64,000 nt of DNA from Euonymus europaeus (GCA_963580455.1 OY756962.1:18742001-18806000); one strand, 5' to 3'; counted from the first letter of the stretch, positions 25,659-38,111 are shown. A program made the numbers and translations. The notes: a model not told the origin generated them from the sequence alone.

Positions 25659-26095
25659 ATGGGTTTTGTTTGTTGTGAAATGGAGGGAAAACAGGGTTTC
25701 TTTTCGAAGCTTAGAAAGAAAGTAGTTAGAGGGTTGTCATCGGGGAGGTCCAGGGCACAATGTCCGGCGAGAAGTGAGTCATCAATGTTGGGTCTTCTAA
25801 GGTAGAGGTGGGGTTAGGGTCATCACCATGTGCAATAGCCAGAGCAGTTAATTGCAAAATTGGGAATTCTGAGGCTAGTAGAGGTGCCTTGTCGCCGCTG
25901 AAGGATGGTTTGGACTAGAATGATGACGAAGATTCACGGATGGACGGAAGGTGGTGCTATTGGATGCACAAAAGCTTTCGAGAACCCCATTAGTTTTTGG
26001 CTCAGCCTTTAATCGATTTGATCTAAGGCTATTGCTTGGTGTCCTCAGGCAAAAATTGTGGATTTTGATAACGGCACAGATGAAGATGGAGAGGT
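25659..26095 (+). pseudogene. DUF620-like pseudogene fragment
   Basis: The plus strand reads MEGKQGFFSKLRKKVVRGLS, SGRSRAQCPARSESSMLGLL and then a stop. In shifted frames PEQLIAKLGILR and DLRLLLGVLRQ follow. The order and wording resemble the N-terminus of plant DUF620 proteins (KQGFFSALKEEVVRGLSP, RSR-SPAR, then DLRLLLGV). Stops and frame changes show it is dead. It looks like a retrocopy or relic with the middle compressed. The match is from memory of the family, so moderate confidence. Confidence 0.5.
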
Positions 26096-26099
26096 TAGA

Positions 26100-28166
26100 A
26101 GGATTTTTATGTCAATTTTTTTAAATTTTTGTCCATATCTTTTATTTTGTTTTAAATGTTTAGTAATTTTGTTTTAATCTCATTACAAATGTAAGGCAAC
26201 CAATTTGCCACATGTTTTTTTAAATAATTAAAAATTGCCAAATAGACAAATTTTCTGACCAAAATTGTAAAAGATGCCCGAATGATTATTTTGAAACAGT
26301 TTTAGACTTTCGGATACCAACTTGTAACTTTTTTACTCTTGGTGACTCAAATGAAATATAACCTATCTTTCAGTAATGAACAATAATATTAACCTCAATC
26401 TCTTATATAGAGACTTAGGAGAGAGTTCACCTTACATTGGGAATCTATCCCCTTATTAAATTAGACTAGGTAATTGATAGATTTTTATCTCAATCCAAAT
26501 AGGATAGTCTTAGTCATACAACTACTCTTAATCTAGACACTAATGCTAATGGGCTACCTCCAAGATTAAGCCCATGTTGTGTGCTCAACTAATGAGTCAT
26601 TAATTGGGTCATTCCAATTAATTAATTCTATCAGTTACCAAGGAACATAAGTTATGAATCTGAACCATACATTAAAAGACTATATGATAGCCCTTTTAAG
26701 TGCATATATGTTAATTGATCCTACTTAATCGCATTTAAAAGTTTGTTGTGTTTACATGCATTATCTTTCTGGAAAAGCATAATTTGAAAGATAAAACTAA
26801 CAATAGTTGCAGAGGCTAGGACCTAGAGATTTAACTAAGCGAAGAGCTAGAGATAGTTGACTGAAGTCATGGTAAAAAAGGATTAAGTTTTGAGACACTA
26901 GGTCTGTGTTCCTTGCTAGGTCTCTTATGATCTTGACTTCTCTGAGTGTGGTAGATGCCTCTGTGTGACATATTAATTATTGCATTACTTAACCACTCTC
27001 CATGAAAATGAGGACTGTGAGCAATTGTGTACCACTTGCAACTAACTTGGATCATGGACTCTTTTCTCTAGAATTTCTGGGGGAATTACGTGTATTCTAT
27101 TCATCAATTTTCCTAGAAAATAGGGCACTTGCACATTCTTGACATTCTTGACAATGGATGACTGTTCTTGACTCTACACAATAAATGGTAATGAAACCTG
27201 GATCGGGCTTCATGGATGGCTTTGAAAGGTCCATCTAATCGTGTAGATGCAGAAGTTCCTCAATTTTAGCTCTATAGTCACACACAACAACAAAAATATT
27301 GTTGAGAGAAACTAGGAATGTACTCTCATAGAACTATGTATCTCCTTCATTTCTTCGATCATGTCTAGCTAAAAACTTGATTTGTTGCTAACAAAATATT
27401 TCCTTGCAAATGGACACATTTCGTAAATTAAACTTATAAAAGTAGGCTGTTCGGACATGGATCTTCAGAAACTATTTATGTTTGAATTTAGAACAATGCC
27501 AAATCACAAATATTACAAAACACACAAACAGGCAAAGAAAACTCATTCTTACTTGTCACGTGTCAGACATTGATTTCACTAGGTGTATATCCGCACTCTG
27601 TGCGTCAATGATGTAAATATTGATATAAGTATAATTTGTGCATTTAATATTTCATAGTAAGAGTCCTTATACCATATTAGAAGAAATGTTGTGGTTTTTG
27701 TACTGAGTAGATGAAGAATCATGTCCTTTTAGGTTGATAATGAATAAGATAAGATGCGATTTTTGAATTTCCAAAGCCCCGTTTAAAAAAAATATTTTAT
27801 TTTCTTTGGTTTTTTCTTTTAATTTTTTGTATAAAATCAAAATCACATGTATATATAAATAATATACAATGATTGTTTGTTTATATAGTTTATTTTATAT
27901 TTGGATAACAAATATATGTGAACTCTTGGAATAATCAACATCGAACCCTCATAACAATTATTATTAATATTTGATTCTTAAAAAATCTTGATAATATGTG
28001 AATACATGCAACTTTTTTAGTCTCAGACTTTGAAACCTTATTTTATTTTAAATGATGGAAGGAACTTCTGATAATATGTGAACGAACGTGACCCTTTAAG
28101 TTCTCAATTTTGTCTACAATTTTATTATTTTTTTCTTCCCGTTGGATAAGGACACAATTATTGATA
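26100..28166. other. Non-coding AT-rich stretch
   Basis: No coding block recognised. It contains one member of a dispersed repeat pair (26870-27390). Near 27913, 27995 and 28073 it has ATATGTGAA motifs spaced by about 80 bp. Confidence 0.4.
26870..27390. repeat. Dispersed repeat, copy 1 (partner at 57090-57508)
   Basis: Short matching blocks occur in the same order as at 57.1-57.5 kb. Examples are CCTAGAAAATAGGGCACTTG against CCTGAAAAATAGGGCTCTTG, GCAGAAGTTCCTCAATTTTA against GTAGAAGTTTCACTATTTTA, and TTGCTAACAAA in both. It is highly diverged and of unknown type; an LTR fragment is possible. Confidence 0.45.
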
Positions 28167-29010
28167 ATGAAAGTGTTTGGTTCACCATTTTGCATGTAGC
28201 ATATAATTCGGCTTATATGCTGGTATAAGCTATTTTAAATGCTGACATGTATGCTGTTTCAAATGCTAGGGCTGTTTGATTATTTTTTCTGGAAAAATAT
28301 ATATGCTGGATTAAATGTTGTGGCTAATTATATGCAAGGGTAGTTGCACAAATTAAAAAATATTTTTCAAAATATATATTATATTTTTAATAATAGATTT
28401 AATTATTTATATTTAATAATATATTAATTTATATTATTTATTATCATACTTAATTATATGTAATAATATTATCATTATTAAATATTATATTTGTAGTATA
28501 ATAATTAATTAAATATAATAATAAACTAAATATAAATGAATAGATTATTAAGTATAAATAATTAAATAATTAAATATATTACTAAATAATAATAAATTAT
28601 TAAATAAAAAAATAATTTTTTATTAAATATAAATGAATATATTATTAAATATAAATAATTAAATATATATTAAATATAAATGAATATATTATTAAATGAA
28701 AATAAATATAATTTTATTATTAAATATAATTGAATATATTATTTAAAAATAAATATATTATTAAATATAAATATATTATTAAATATAAATGAATATATTT
28801 CTAAACAAAAATAAATTATAGATTATTAAGATAAAGGATATTTTGGTCATTTGACTAAAATTTAAGGGGTAGTTTAGACTTTTCATGTTTGATAGAAGGT
28901 AAATGTTGTTGAAAATGCTTTTTGATGTAGCATTTTAAAATGATGGCTTAAATGGTAAGATAGGTATTGGATGTTTGGTTATATACTGGATGAAATGCTC
29001 AACCAAATAC
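28167..29010. repeat. AT-rich block with inverted GTGTTTGGTT-type ends, possible MITE
   Basis: GTGTTTGGTT at 28173 faces AACCAAATAC at 29001. Further matching occurs inside both arms. The core 28330-28830 is almost pure A/T, built of AAATATAAATGAATATATT units. The flanks share an ATATGTGAACGAACGTGAC block (about 28075 and 29016). The precise ends and target duplication are not resolved. Confidence 0.4.
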
Positions 29011-29206
29011 TATCAATATGTGAACGAACGTGACACTATTTATTTTTTTTAAAATTTAAATTAGTTGGTATGTCATATGACAACATGTGATTACTTCTAT
29101 TTGAGGTCTCCATGATAGTTAATCTATAATATATATAATTTCTGAAACAAGTCTTTCTTTGAGCATTATTTTTACACGTAGGATCAACCTAAGCATGCCA
29201 TCTGTA

Positions 29207-29607
29207 CTGATATTGGTCAAATCTGAGCAAGACACCTGTATTGTGTATTGATATTGCCGGTCGATTTCGTCTGCCAGTTTCATCTCTTATCTCTTATCTG
29301 AAAATAACCGATTACGTCTTCCACTTTCATCTCTTCTCCGAAAATGGTCAAATCTGAGCAAGACACCGGTATACTGTATAGATATTGGTCGATTTCGTCT
29401 TCCAGTTTAATCACTTCACATTCCTGCCAGTATCCCGATTTCGTCTTCCACTTTCATCTCTTCTCCGAAAATGGTCAAATCTGAGCAATATACCTGTATA
29501 GTGTATAGATATTGGTCGATTCCGTCTTCCAGTCTCATCTCTTCTCCGAAAATAACGTTCCGGCCAGTATCCCGATTTCGTCTTCCAGTTTCATCTCTTC
29601 TCCGAGT
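29207..29607. repeat. Imperfect tandem repeats of about 126-133 bp
   Basis: GGTCAAATCTGAGCAA recurs at about 29214, 29347 and 29473. Each is followed by a GTATA...GATATTGGTCGATTTCGTC stretch and TTTCATCTCTTCTCCGAAAA. A last partial unit ends near 29607. It is probably a minisatellite-like or regulatory repeat; no coding sense. Confidence 0.75.
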
Positions 29608-30625
29608 ATCCCGCTGGAATCTATTCGTTCTCTCCTGCATCTAATTTTATACCTCTCGTGTTCCCCCTGAGCTGTAAGCGACGGAATCATTAATCATGAA
29701 TCTGTAATCATCTAATTGGCATTGATTTTGAGTAAATCAAGGTTGTGTGGGCGTTTGATGAGTGTTCAGTCTCTTCATAGATGCCGATTACGTAATTCGA
29801 TTCAAAGACCGACTCGGCATCGTATAGATCGAGATGCTTGATTATTGAAAGCATTAACAGGTGCGATGTGGATATTCGAAGAGATCTATTTAGTAGTATA
29901 CTAGTATGTGTCTTTCCCTCTTTCTTTTTCCCCTGGAAAATTACAAATCTTCTAGGTTGAGAAATTGAATACAGTATCTCGGTGGTTGCTCACTGTAGTC
30001 ATTGTTTCCATGTACCCAGTTCCTTGTATTTCCATTGGCATGTCTAACAAACGAGTTTTAAGAAATCTGAATTTTGTTATTAGAACTCCATTTTAGTTAG
30101 CTTATCTTTGGCTGATTTGAAATTTGGAGATTTTGATAGATCTTACATGTTCATATTTTTTGGAATGATAAAATATTAATTTTTACCACCTGCTGTAGCA
30201 CTTCACGCTTCTCTTAGCTTTGGTAAAAAAAAGGTACATACTTGAAGGTTTGTTAGAATCTTAAGATGCCTTGGATTTATATGTTGTTTTTCTTTTATTT
30301 TTTTCCATTTGTTGTACCTGTGTTATGTTATTTGCCTTTGCGTTTCCTTGTGAGCGTCCACCTGAAGCTTTTATAGAGCAATATTATGGAATGACAGTGT
30401 GAAACCAAATTGTAAATCTCCTTCTTTACCCTTTCAAATTATAGCTATAGCTTTTAAGATTTACCCTTTTAAAATCTTACAAGTTAATATAGAGAACTCA
30501 AAAGGAAAGCCACTTGGACGAGTGAAATTTTGTCCTCTCATAGGTTATGCTATACAAGTTTTCAAATGCAGAGCCCTTATTTTTTAAGAACTTCACAATG
30601 AATCCATACTTAATCTGATAACTCA
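29608..30625. other. Unique-looking sequence left of the Helitron
   Basis: Composition is more balanced than the flanks, but I recognise no gene. Because the Helitron ends just before ATP23, this stretch may once have been the upstream region of that gene. Confidence 0.35.
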
Positions 30626-31070
30626 TCTATAATATAATATTATAATAATTTTCCCCATTTCTAGTCTTTCTGGAAGTCTTTAGTGGATGCTTTTATTAGA
30701 TGCTTACATTTCCTAAGAAAAATTTAGACTTCTACTCATTAATAAAAACAACTATTGCTTAGTTTTTAGTGTCTAATTAATTGAGATGCATGCATTTCAA
30801 CATGATAAAAACAATATAAATATCACACATCTACCAGTTGTTGGTTATACTTGAACATTCCAAACTCTTATTTTGTTATCCCAAAATGGCAGTCACTCTC
30901 AAGAATGTCAACAGTTCAAAGATTTCATGGGAGGTTGTTGCCCGAATAACTCGAATATGGGAATCAACAAATGTTAAAAATAACAATGAATTCATGAGCA
31001 TTGACATGCTGCTTCTGGATGAAGAGGTATTCATACATCAATCTGAGCGCTTGTTTGGATCAGCGTAACC

Positions 31071-31109
31071 TAGCTTACACGCTAGCGTTTGACGCTAGCG
31101 TGTAAGCTA
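31071..31109. repeat. Perfect 18-bp hairpin near the Harbinger left end
   Basis: TAGCTTACACGCTAGCGT at 31071-31088 is followed by a TTG loop and its exact complement at 31092-31109. Just outside it, TTGTTTGG (31051) faces CCAAACAG (31115), so the terminus can fold back further. Confidence 0.9.
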
Positions 31110-33552
31110 TGCAGCCAAACAGGCAAATACCCTCTTTGCGACGCTATGGTCCAGCTAAGCCACGTGATGGACGCTGTTCTCTGTTATTTGCCAAAATTTC
31201 CCTGCGCCTACCCTTACCTCTCTTGACCTCCCGTGCTCAAGTAGCTGCTGGTGTGAGGGACACTGGGCTCGCATAGCCGTCGAGAAGATCCGCGCCGTCG
31301 TCAAGATCTGTGCCACCGACGAAGATCGACAATCACAGGTATGTGAATAATGCCCCGCCCTCTATCTTGGCTTTTTCCCTCCACCAGATTTCTCCGTCAT
31401 CACCTCCGGTCTAGATTAGGGTTTTCGAAAATTGAATTAAACAAACTCTGAAATTCAATGGAGTGGTAAGCTGGTTCGATTGTTTGTAATATTTTTGATA
31501 GACTCAAATTCCCTATCATGTAACTTGTTTGTTTCGGGTTGCCTCGTGAGGATGGTTGGCTTTCTGTGCTCGGGTATTGTAAACGTGATTGCTTGAAGTG
31601 TTTTGCTTGCTGTACTGAATGTTTCATGTTTCTTGTTGTGGATCATGTTATCAAATGTTGTTTCCATGAGTTGCTTGCCAAGGATTGACTTTTCGGGGTT
31701 CACATAGAGCTACTGACTATGCTGAATTATTTGGTTATTAAAAGATGATGTAATTGAGGAAAATTTCACAATACAAAGCATGCGTAGTTCATTATGTGGT
31801 TATCTCAATTCACATTTTCTCCTCATATATTGATGCTGTTTGTTAAAGCTTGGTTGTTTTTGCATGAGGCTAAACACTATTTCTATGTAGTTACAGTTCT
31901 GCTCACTCAGCTGAGGGTATTAGGGTTTTCTAAAGGGTTTATGCTTAAACTTGAGCATGAGGCTGTGATGAGGGAGCATCCTATATTATATAGCTCCACC
32001 GTAAGGATCAATGTTCTCTTGTGCCTTCAGATGATGTTTGATTGTTACAATTCTTCATTTTTCGAAAAATGATTGGATTTTGATTACTTCAGGATCCTTC
32101 AAGGACTTCTGAGATTAAGCTAAGCTCTATAAAAGCTAGGTTGTACGTGAATTCAAGTTTGTCCATGCATTTTGATTCTGATCTTACTTTTCTGGCTGAG
32201 GTTATTAAGAGTTCTAGACTATCCTATTAGGTTTATTAGCCTGATGAGTGAATGTAAAAGCAATATTCCTTCGTGTATTGTCTCTTGTGATCAAAATTTG
32301 CAGAAATTTTTCTCAATATGTAATTTAGGGTTTTATTGAAGGGTATGGCTGTTGCTTCTGTAAATGAAAAATTCCAATTGCGTGGCCTCTTGCGTCTCTA
32401 GTTTTAGATGCATGACATTGATGTTACTTTAGTGCCAGTACGTTTCAAATTCTATTGTTGCCAAGAAATGTTGCAATGTTTTGGACAATTCAAGAAAGCA
32501 ATATAAAAGAACAATGACTTAAAATTCCTGTTATATGTGATTCAATTGCTTGAAGACTGTTCCTTTTGTCTTAAACTGTTCTTTTTTCTTTCTATTATAT
32601 TTTGGCTTTGCTCATTGCGATTTGTATGTTGTACTGCATGTAGACTTCAATATCAGATATTTGGGTTGTTGATGTGAGTTTTAACCAAAAGTATTTAGAG
32701 TCAACATTGTTTCTAAAATACTATGCAGCCTTGAAAGTTGTGTCATCTTAGAGTCAGGTTTAGTTGTTACTTGTTAGGCATCGATGTTGCTAGTGATAAC
32801 AATATTTAATACTTGTGAGCTACTTAATGAATCATTACATTTTCATGAAGCCATTAGTAATCAAATAATTCTGTAGTCCACAAAAGAATGCATGTACATA
32901 TATGTCTCTCAACACTTGTACACAGTAATAAAATACAATTAGTCAATCTACCCTACATAACTTTATTTCTTTTGCTGCCTGGAACTTGATGTAATGATGT
33001 GATGACCTTGAAAGCTCTTAACACAAATTCATTAGGCATTTCTTCTTTGAACCTAGCCACTGCTCCTCCTTTCACTAATTCAGTACACAATATTGTTGGT
33101 CTCTCTTGCATAATTACAACAAAATTTAAAATACATGCAAGGCTTGATTCAAATCAATTTTTGCAGCCTTGGGCTCTCTTCTTCTCGTATGCAAGGCTTG
33201 TGATAACACATAATTAGAGAAGGTATGCCCTCTACTTGCGCTCTCTTCTCTTGTATGGAATTGATATTTTGATGGCACAACATATATTATTCTCCTGCAA
33301 TTGGAATTTTTTTCCAACTTCGATGACAAATTTATATCTTGATCTGCATATGTATTTGTAATTACATGCATGTGTCTTGGTATTGTGCTGTCCCAATTTT
33401 TATCTCCAGAATGTGGAGCTGCATTTTCATGATAAGTGGATTGGTTGTTTGCTTATTTTTAAAGTTTAGGATTCTAATTGCGAGCTGGTTTTGGTGATTT
33501 CATTGTGCCTTCTCTTTACTTCTTTGGACACCAATTGACTTTGAATTAGACA

Positions 33553-35824
33553 ATGTCGAGACACGGGAAGCAGTCATGCTCTCAGTTTGAGGCTGAAAAG
33601 GCCAGATGGGATGAGAGTCCAGTTGATGCATTGGTTGACATATGCGTGGAAACTATTCAGTCCGTCATAAGGACACCCGGTTCCCCGATGTCCAAATTCG
33701 AATGGGTGGAAGTCAGAGACAAATTTCAGACACACACTGGGCTGGCTTTCAAAAAAGAAGCCTTAAAAAATAAATGGGATCAATTGAGAAAGGAGTGGAC
33801 CTTGTGGACCCGCATGACCAAGAACGATACTGGTCTTGGATGGGAGCCCCTTACCGGAAGAGTTGATATGAGTGATGATTGGTGGCAGTTAAAAATTAAG
33901 GTAACAAGTACTTGTATTGTGAATTTCCTTTATGATTGCATCATTTCGTTTATGTGTGGTTATTCTACAATACTTTTCTCACAACCCTGTTTTTCTCACA
34001 GGAAAATAAAGACTACGCAAAGTTCAAAAAACATGGTTTACGGTATCGTGACCAATTAGATTTCTGCTTTGCTGGAGGTGTTGCAACTGGCAAGTATTGT
34101 GTCCCTCCTAAAGCTGGAAACCTCGTCCCAGATACTCAGACAGATGAAGTACCTCTGCACCAGACAGATTGGTTTGCCAACGATGATGTCTATACCCCGC
34201 TCCCCGTGGATGTGGATGCCCTTATGGATGATGTGAGATCTACAGCCACCTCTCCAAGCAAAGATGATTTCACTACTCCTATTTCTAGGCGTGGAGTTAC
34301 TGCCCCTGTTTCCGGGAACAGAAGCAGCCCGCTCATGCCCTCTGCAAGTCAAAAAATCAGTTCAAGTTCAAGGAAGCGAAAATCCGGATCAAAGGCAACT
34401 GAAGATATTGCAACAATGACCCGGATTGCTAGTGCGTTGGAGGTCCATAATGAGATCAGTATTACGAGGCTGAAGGGGAGAAATGAATCAGCGCCTGCCT
34501 CTTCTCCAGCATCTGCTGCGGGCTCCGCTGCTGGTGGCACTGCAGCTGTTTTTGCCATTCCAGCTCCTGAAAAAAGAGATGAAGCCAGGGCTGCCCTCAA
34601 TGAGTTAATGAAAGCTGGAGAGCTATCAGCGGCGCAGTATTACTTTGGTTTGGAGTTGGTGACCGAACCTTGGTATAGGGGAATTTTTCTAGACATGCTG
34701 CCTTCTTTCCGTAGTGGTTACATTATCATGAAGTTTGAGAGTGATCCCACTCGGTGCCAGAAAAGTTTTCGAATGCCAGTTAATTTGTTTTGGGCCCTTT
34801 GTAATGATCTTGCCACACATTACATGCTAGCACCAACTCAAAACACAGCTATACCAGAGATGGTGGGCATATTTTTATTTACACTGGGGCAGGGTGGTAG
34901 CAACAGGTTAGTAGCATAGCGGTTTCAACACTCCACAGAGACAGTAAATAGGTTGGTCCACAGAGTTCTTGACTCTGTAAAGTTATTGGCAGTGGACGTG
35001 ATTAAGCCGAGGGAAAACCAATTCTCTGAAGTCCCGGCCAAGATTATGAGAGATCGAAAATTACATCCTTTTAGGAATACGATAGGAGCTATGGATGGGA
35101 CTCATGTACCGGCAGTGGTTCCTCGGGATCAAAGAATTCCGTACATTAATAGGAAGGGTGTAACGAGCCAAAATGTATTGGCAATATGTGATTTTGACAT
35201 GATGTTCTTGTTTGTTGATGCTGGGTTCGAGGGTTCAGGGCATGATGCACGTGTCTTGGACCACGTTCTTTCGATACCGGGATTTGACTTCCCTCATCCA
35301 CCAGAAGGTGAGTTTCATTTTCTTGAATCATGAATTTGGAATCAATATTATCTCTGTTACATTGACGTGCATGTAATTGATGTAGGAAAATATTACTTGG
35401 TCGATTCGGGGTATGCAAACAAGCCGGGTACCTCGCTCCTTATCGGGGCGAGAGGTATCATTTGCCGGACTGGATTAATGGACGACGGGTTAGCGGACCA
35501 CGTGAGAGATTCAACCGCAGACATGCACATCTCCGTAATGTCATAGAGAGGACGTTCGGGGTCACTAAACAAAGATGGAAGATTTTACGGGATATGTCTA
35601 ATTATGGATTTCCTTCACAGGTGGACTTCGTGTATGCGTGTTGTGGGCTGCATAATTACATTCGTCAGCGGACTGGGACTGATGAGCAGTTAGAGGAGGT
35701 GGGGGGAGATTCCAGTAGCTCCGCAATGGATGATACAGAGACATACATCGGAGAGGGTGACGAGGTTACTGACGATCACAACATGGGTACAATAAGAGAT
35801 AGAATTGCTGCTGCACTACGATAG
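33553..35824 (+). pseudogene. Harbinger Myb/SANT plus DDE nuclease (HARBI1-like) gene
   Basis: Exon 1 (33553-33900) encodes a Myb/SANT-like DNA-binding domain: EKARWDESPVDALVDICVE, FKKEALKNKWDQLRKEW and WLTGR-like motifs. Exon 2 (34002-35307) continues it, has a Ser/Ala-rich linker and the LDMLPS end typical of such ORF1 proteins. It then runs into a DDE_Tnp_4-type nuclease with IGAMDGTHVPAVV (first Asp) and GFEGSGHDARVLDHVL (second Asp). Exon 3 (35386-35824) has YYLVDSGYANKPG and NVIERTFGVTKQRW (Glu). Normally ORF1 and transposase are separate; here they lie in one frame. A TAG at 34917 interrupts the frame before RFQHSTETV, and a 1-nt loss near 35427 shifts it. It is recently disabled, otherwise well preserved. 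Confidence 0.88.
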
Positions 35825-36704
35825 GTGTAAGGATGTGTACACATCAACTGTGATGTATGTATGTATGTGTATCACGTGTATTTGAGAAACATGTATTTGT
35901 ATGTGTGATTCGAAAAAAATATTGCGAATTTGCTAATATATGTTCGTGTGTACGTCTATTTGTTGAATCTATGTTGTATAAATTTTCCACATTTATTTAT
36001 TTGTTTGTTTAAATTTTGGTTAAAAAATAATTATAATAATTTTCATTCGAATATTGAAGTTTAATGGAAGTTCGAGAATTGAAATTAATTGAACCATTTT
36101 ATTATAAATACATTTATGAAGAATTGGTTAAATAATACCCCTAAAGGTAAATTGAATAGCTTATACTCTATGCATGACATACTCTCATCCAAACACCACA
36201 CAGCTTATTTGAAAGCTTATTTCACAGCTTATCAAACACTAGCGTATCCGCTAAGATCTGGAAACGTCTAGCTGCCAATTTCCGTACTAAGATAAAGGAG
36301 GGTGCCATTTATAGAATACGAAATTTCCGAGTCTTGGAAAACGAAGCTGCCTATAAACCTGTTGAGGAAAAAAACACTATCATTTTCTTGCCAACAAGTT
36401 CAGTGAAGGAGATTGAAGATTATACTGGTGTGATAATTGGGGAACACAAGTTCTATTTCCAAAAAATAAGTGTGATACGAGAAAGGCTTTCCAATAACAC
36501 TTACTTAACAGGTAAGCGGAAAATTTTAAATAATGTTTCTCTGTCTTTGACTAGATAAAATTTCCCTCTTATAAAAAAACATGTTTAACCATCTTCTATT
36601 TCTACAGATGTTATTGGTTTGTTATATGGAATGGGACCCATTGAAAAAATTGACGTTGGTGGTGTTTTAGTGGACAAATTGGACTTGAAAATTGGCATTG
36701 AAAG

Positions 36705-38111
36705 GTGCGTATAGATTAAATTTACGCCAACTCACATTAAATTTGTGAACTAACAAAATACTAGAATCCACTAAATCAAAAATCGAACTTTATTTTCCCC
36801 CACTTTCAGCCCCCTGTAAAAAAATCATAATTTTAGGATGCACATGATTTACTTAGCCAAAATGATTTTGTGCATTAACGAAACTCATTTTCAAAACATG
36901 AAAAAACAATTATCTATTAAATAGAACTAAAAAGTTGATAATAAAGTTACCAATGTAACATTTAAAGAACAACGTACTGAAATCCCATATTGTATTCCTG
37001 TTAAATTGATATAATTTGAGATTCTTATAACATACAAGATAAAATTAAACCCAACACAATAGCTATTTTTCTCAAAAAAAAAAAAAATTGTATGTATTGT
37101 ATATTGCAAGTCTTCGAAGCTTCAGTATTTTTTTTTTTAAAAAAAAAACACGATAAACCCTTAGAATTAACTCAATTAGAAAAGTCATGTCAAACTTATT
37201 AAATTGTTTCTTTTGACCACCTCCTTAATTATTGGAGTTGTTATCATTGTTTTTTATGATTGTTATTAAAAAAATTTAATATAAATTCAAAACAATAACA
37301 TAAAATAATATTTACTCTATCCTGAAGGTAAAAAACCCATCAGAGAACTATTGAAGAATTATACACGAATGATCGAAAATTAACTTATATTTTTATTATT
37401 TCATATATTGTAAACTAAAAATCAAAGTAGTTTAATGGGACCTCAGCTTCAAATGAACATAATTACATTGATATTTTATTTTGTAGATAACATCTAAAGC
37501 AAATGTGAAAAATGTAAAAATTTATACTTAAATACCTTAATTTAACTATTATGAACTTAAAAAATCACAGGCATAATTGATAATTATTATAGAAAATTAA
37601 AAAAGAGATAAACACTGGTAAGTTAAAAAAACTTTCTGTATAGTGCATTTAAATTTGTTAGTTTTTCCTTTATCATCTTATCTTATTTTTATTGCATTTC
37701 CTTATCATTTAATCTTACTTTTATTGCATCAATTTACAAGGCTTGAATACTGTAAATTTAATCATCTCTTTAATGGTTGCTTTTCTCTCATAGATGCACA
37801 TGGTGGTCTTTCCATCAGCGTGGACTACATCAATCACCAAATTATGATACCAACAGAATTTAAGTAAACTAACCATATTGTCAAAGCATTAAAAGAAGAA
37901 AAACATGATAACAGTCGGTTGGCGAGAACAGAAAACTAGGAAGATACACTCAATAAAGATTGAACATGTAATGATAAGAATTAGTAAATGTTTGCATAGA
38001 TCCACGAAACGTTGTTTTAGATAACTACGATGTACTCAAATTACTTTAATATCTACACTATATATAACTTCACAAATCAATATCAAAAGACAAACACAAG
38101 ATAAATTTACA
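36705..38111 (+). other. Helitron interior between RPA-like and F-box-like genes
   Basis: AT-rich. The only suggestive piece is a short frame after an acceptor at 37794 (DAHGGLSISVDYINHQIMIP), possibly a late RPA exon or nothing. I see no other signal. Confidence 0.35.

Larger units (their letters stand above)
31046..36245 (+). mobile_element. Harbinger-type transposon, 5.2 kb, inside the RPA exon
   Basis: The boundaries are set by the broken RPA frame. The left arm is AGCGCTTGTTTGGATCAGC from 31046. The right arm complement is ACGCTAGTGTTTGATAAGC, ending at 36245. They match imperfectly as inverted termini. The flanks ATCTG (31041-31045) and ATCCG (36246-36250) look like a target duplication with one mismatch. 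The 3-bp core would be CTG/CCG rather than the usual TWA. It carries a 5' leader exon ending at a CACAG|GTATGT donor near 31338 and a spliced Myb/SANT plus DDE gene. Confidence 0.75.
30886..36704 (+). pseudogene. Helitron RPA-like (replication protein A / OB-fold) gene, split by a Harbinger
   Basis: ATG at 30886 opens MAVTLKNVNSSKISWEVVAR, ITRIWESTNVKNNNEF and MSIDMLLLDEE, the N-terminal OB-fold pattern of plant RPA1-like proteins carried by Helitrons. At 31045 the frame is cut by the insertion. From 36251 the same exon resumes in phase with KIWKRLAANFRTKIKEGAIY, RIRNFRVLENEAAYKP and FYFQKISVIRERLSNN. The donor is at 36512 (GTAAGC). The next exon, 36608-36704, gives DVIGLLYGMGPIEKIDVGG. No further RPA exon is convincing downstream, so the gene is also truncated. 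RPA-like proteins are thought to assist single-strand handling during rolling-circle transposition. The single-exon interruption shows the Harbinger came after the Helitron. Confidence 0.82.

Noticed and set aside
29123..29160. Alternative Helitron 5' end (TCTATAATATATATAATTTC)
   Set aside because: Similar to plant Helitron starts, but 30626 is closer to the RPA-like gene and has the better TATAATATAATATTATAATA form. Kept only as an alternative.
36927..37140. Frames around poly-A/poly-T runs
   Set aside because: Low-complexity sequence; no coding support.
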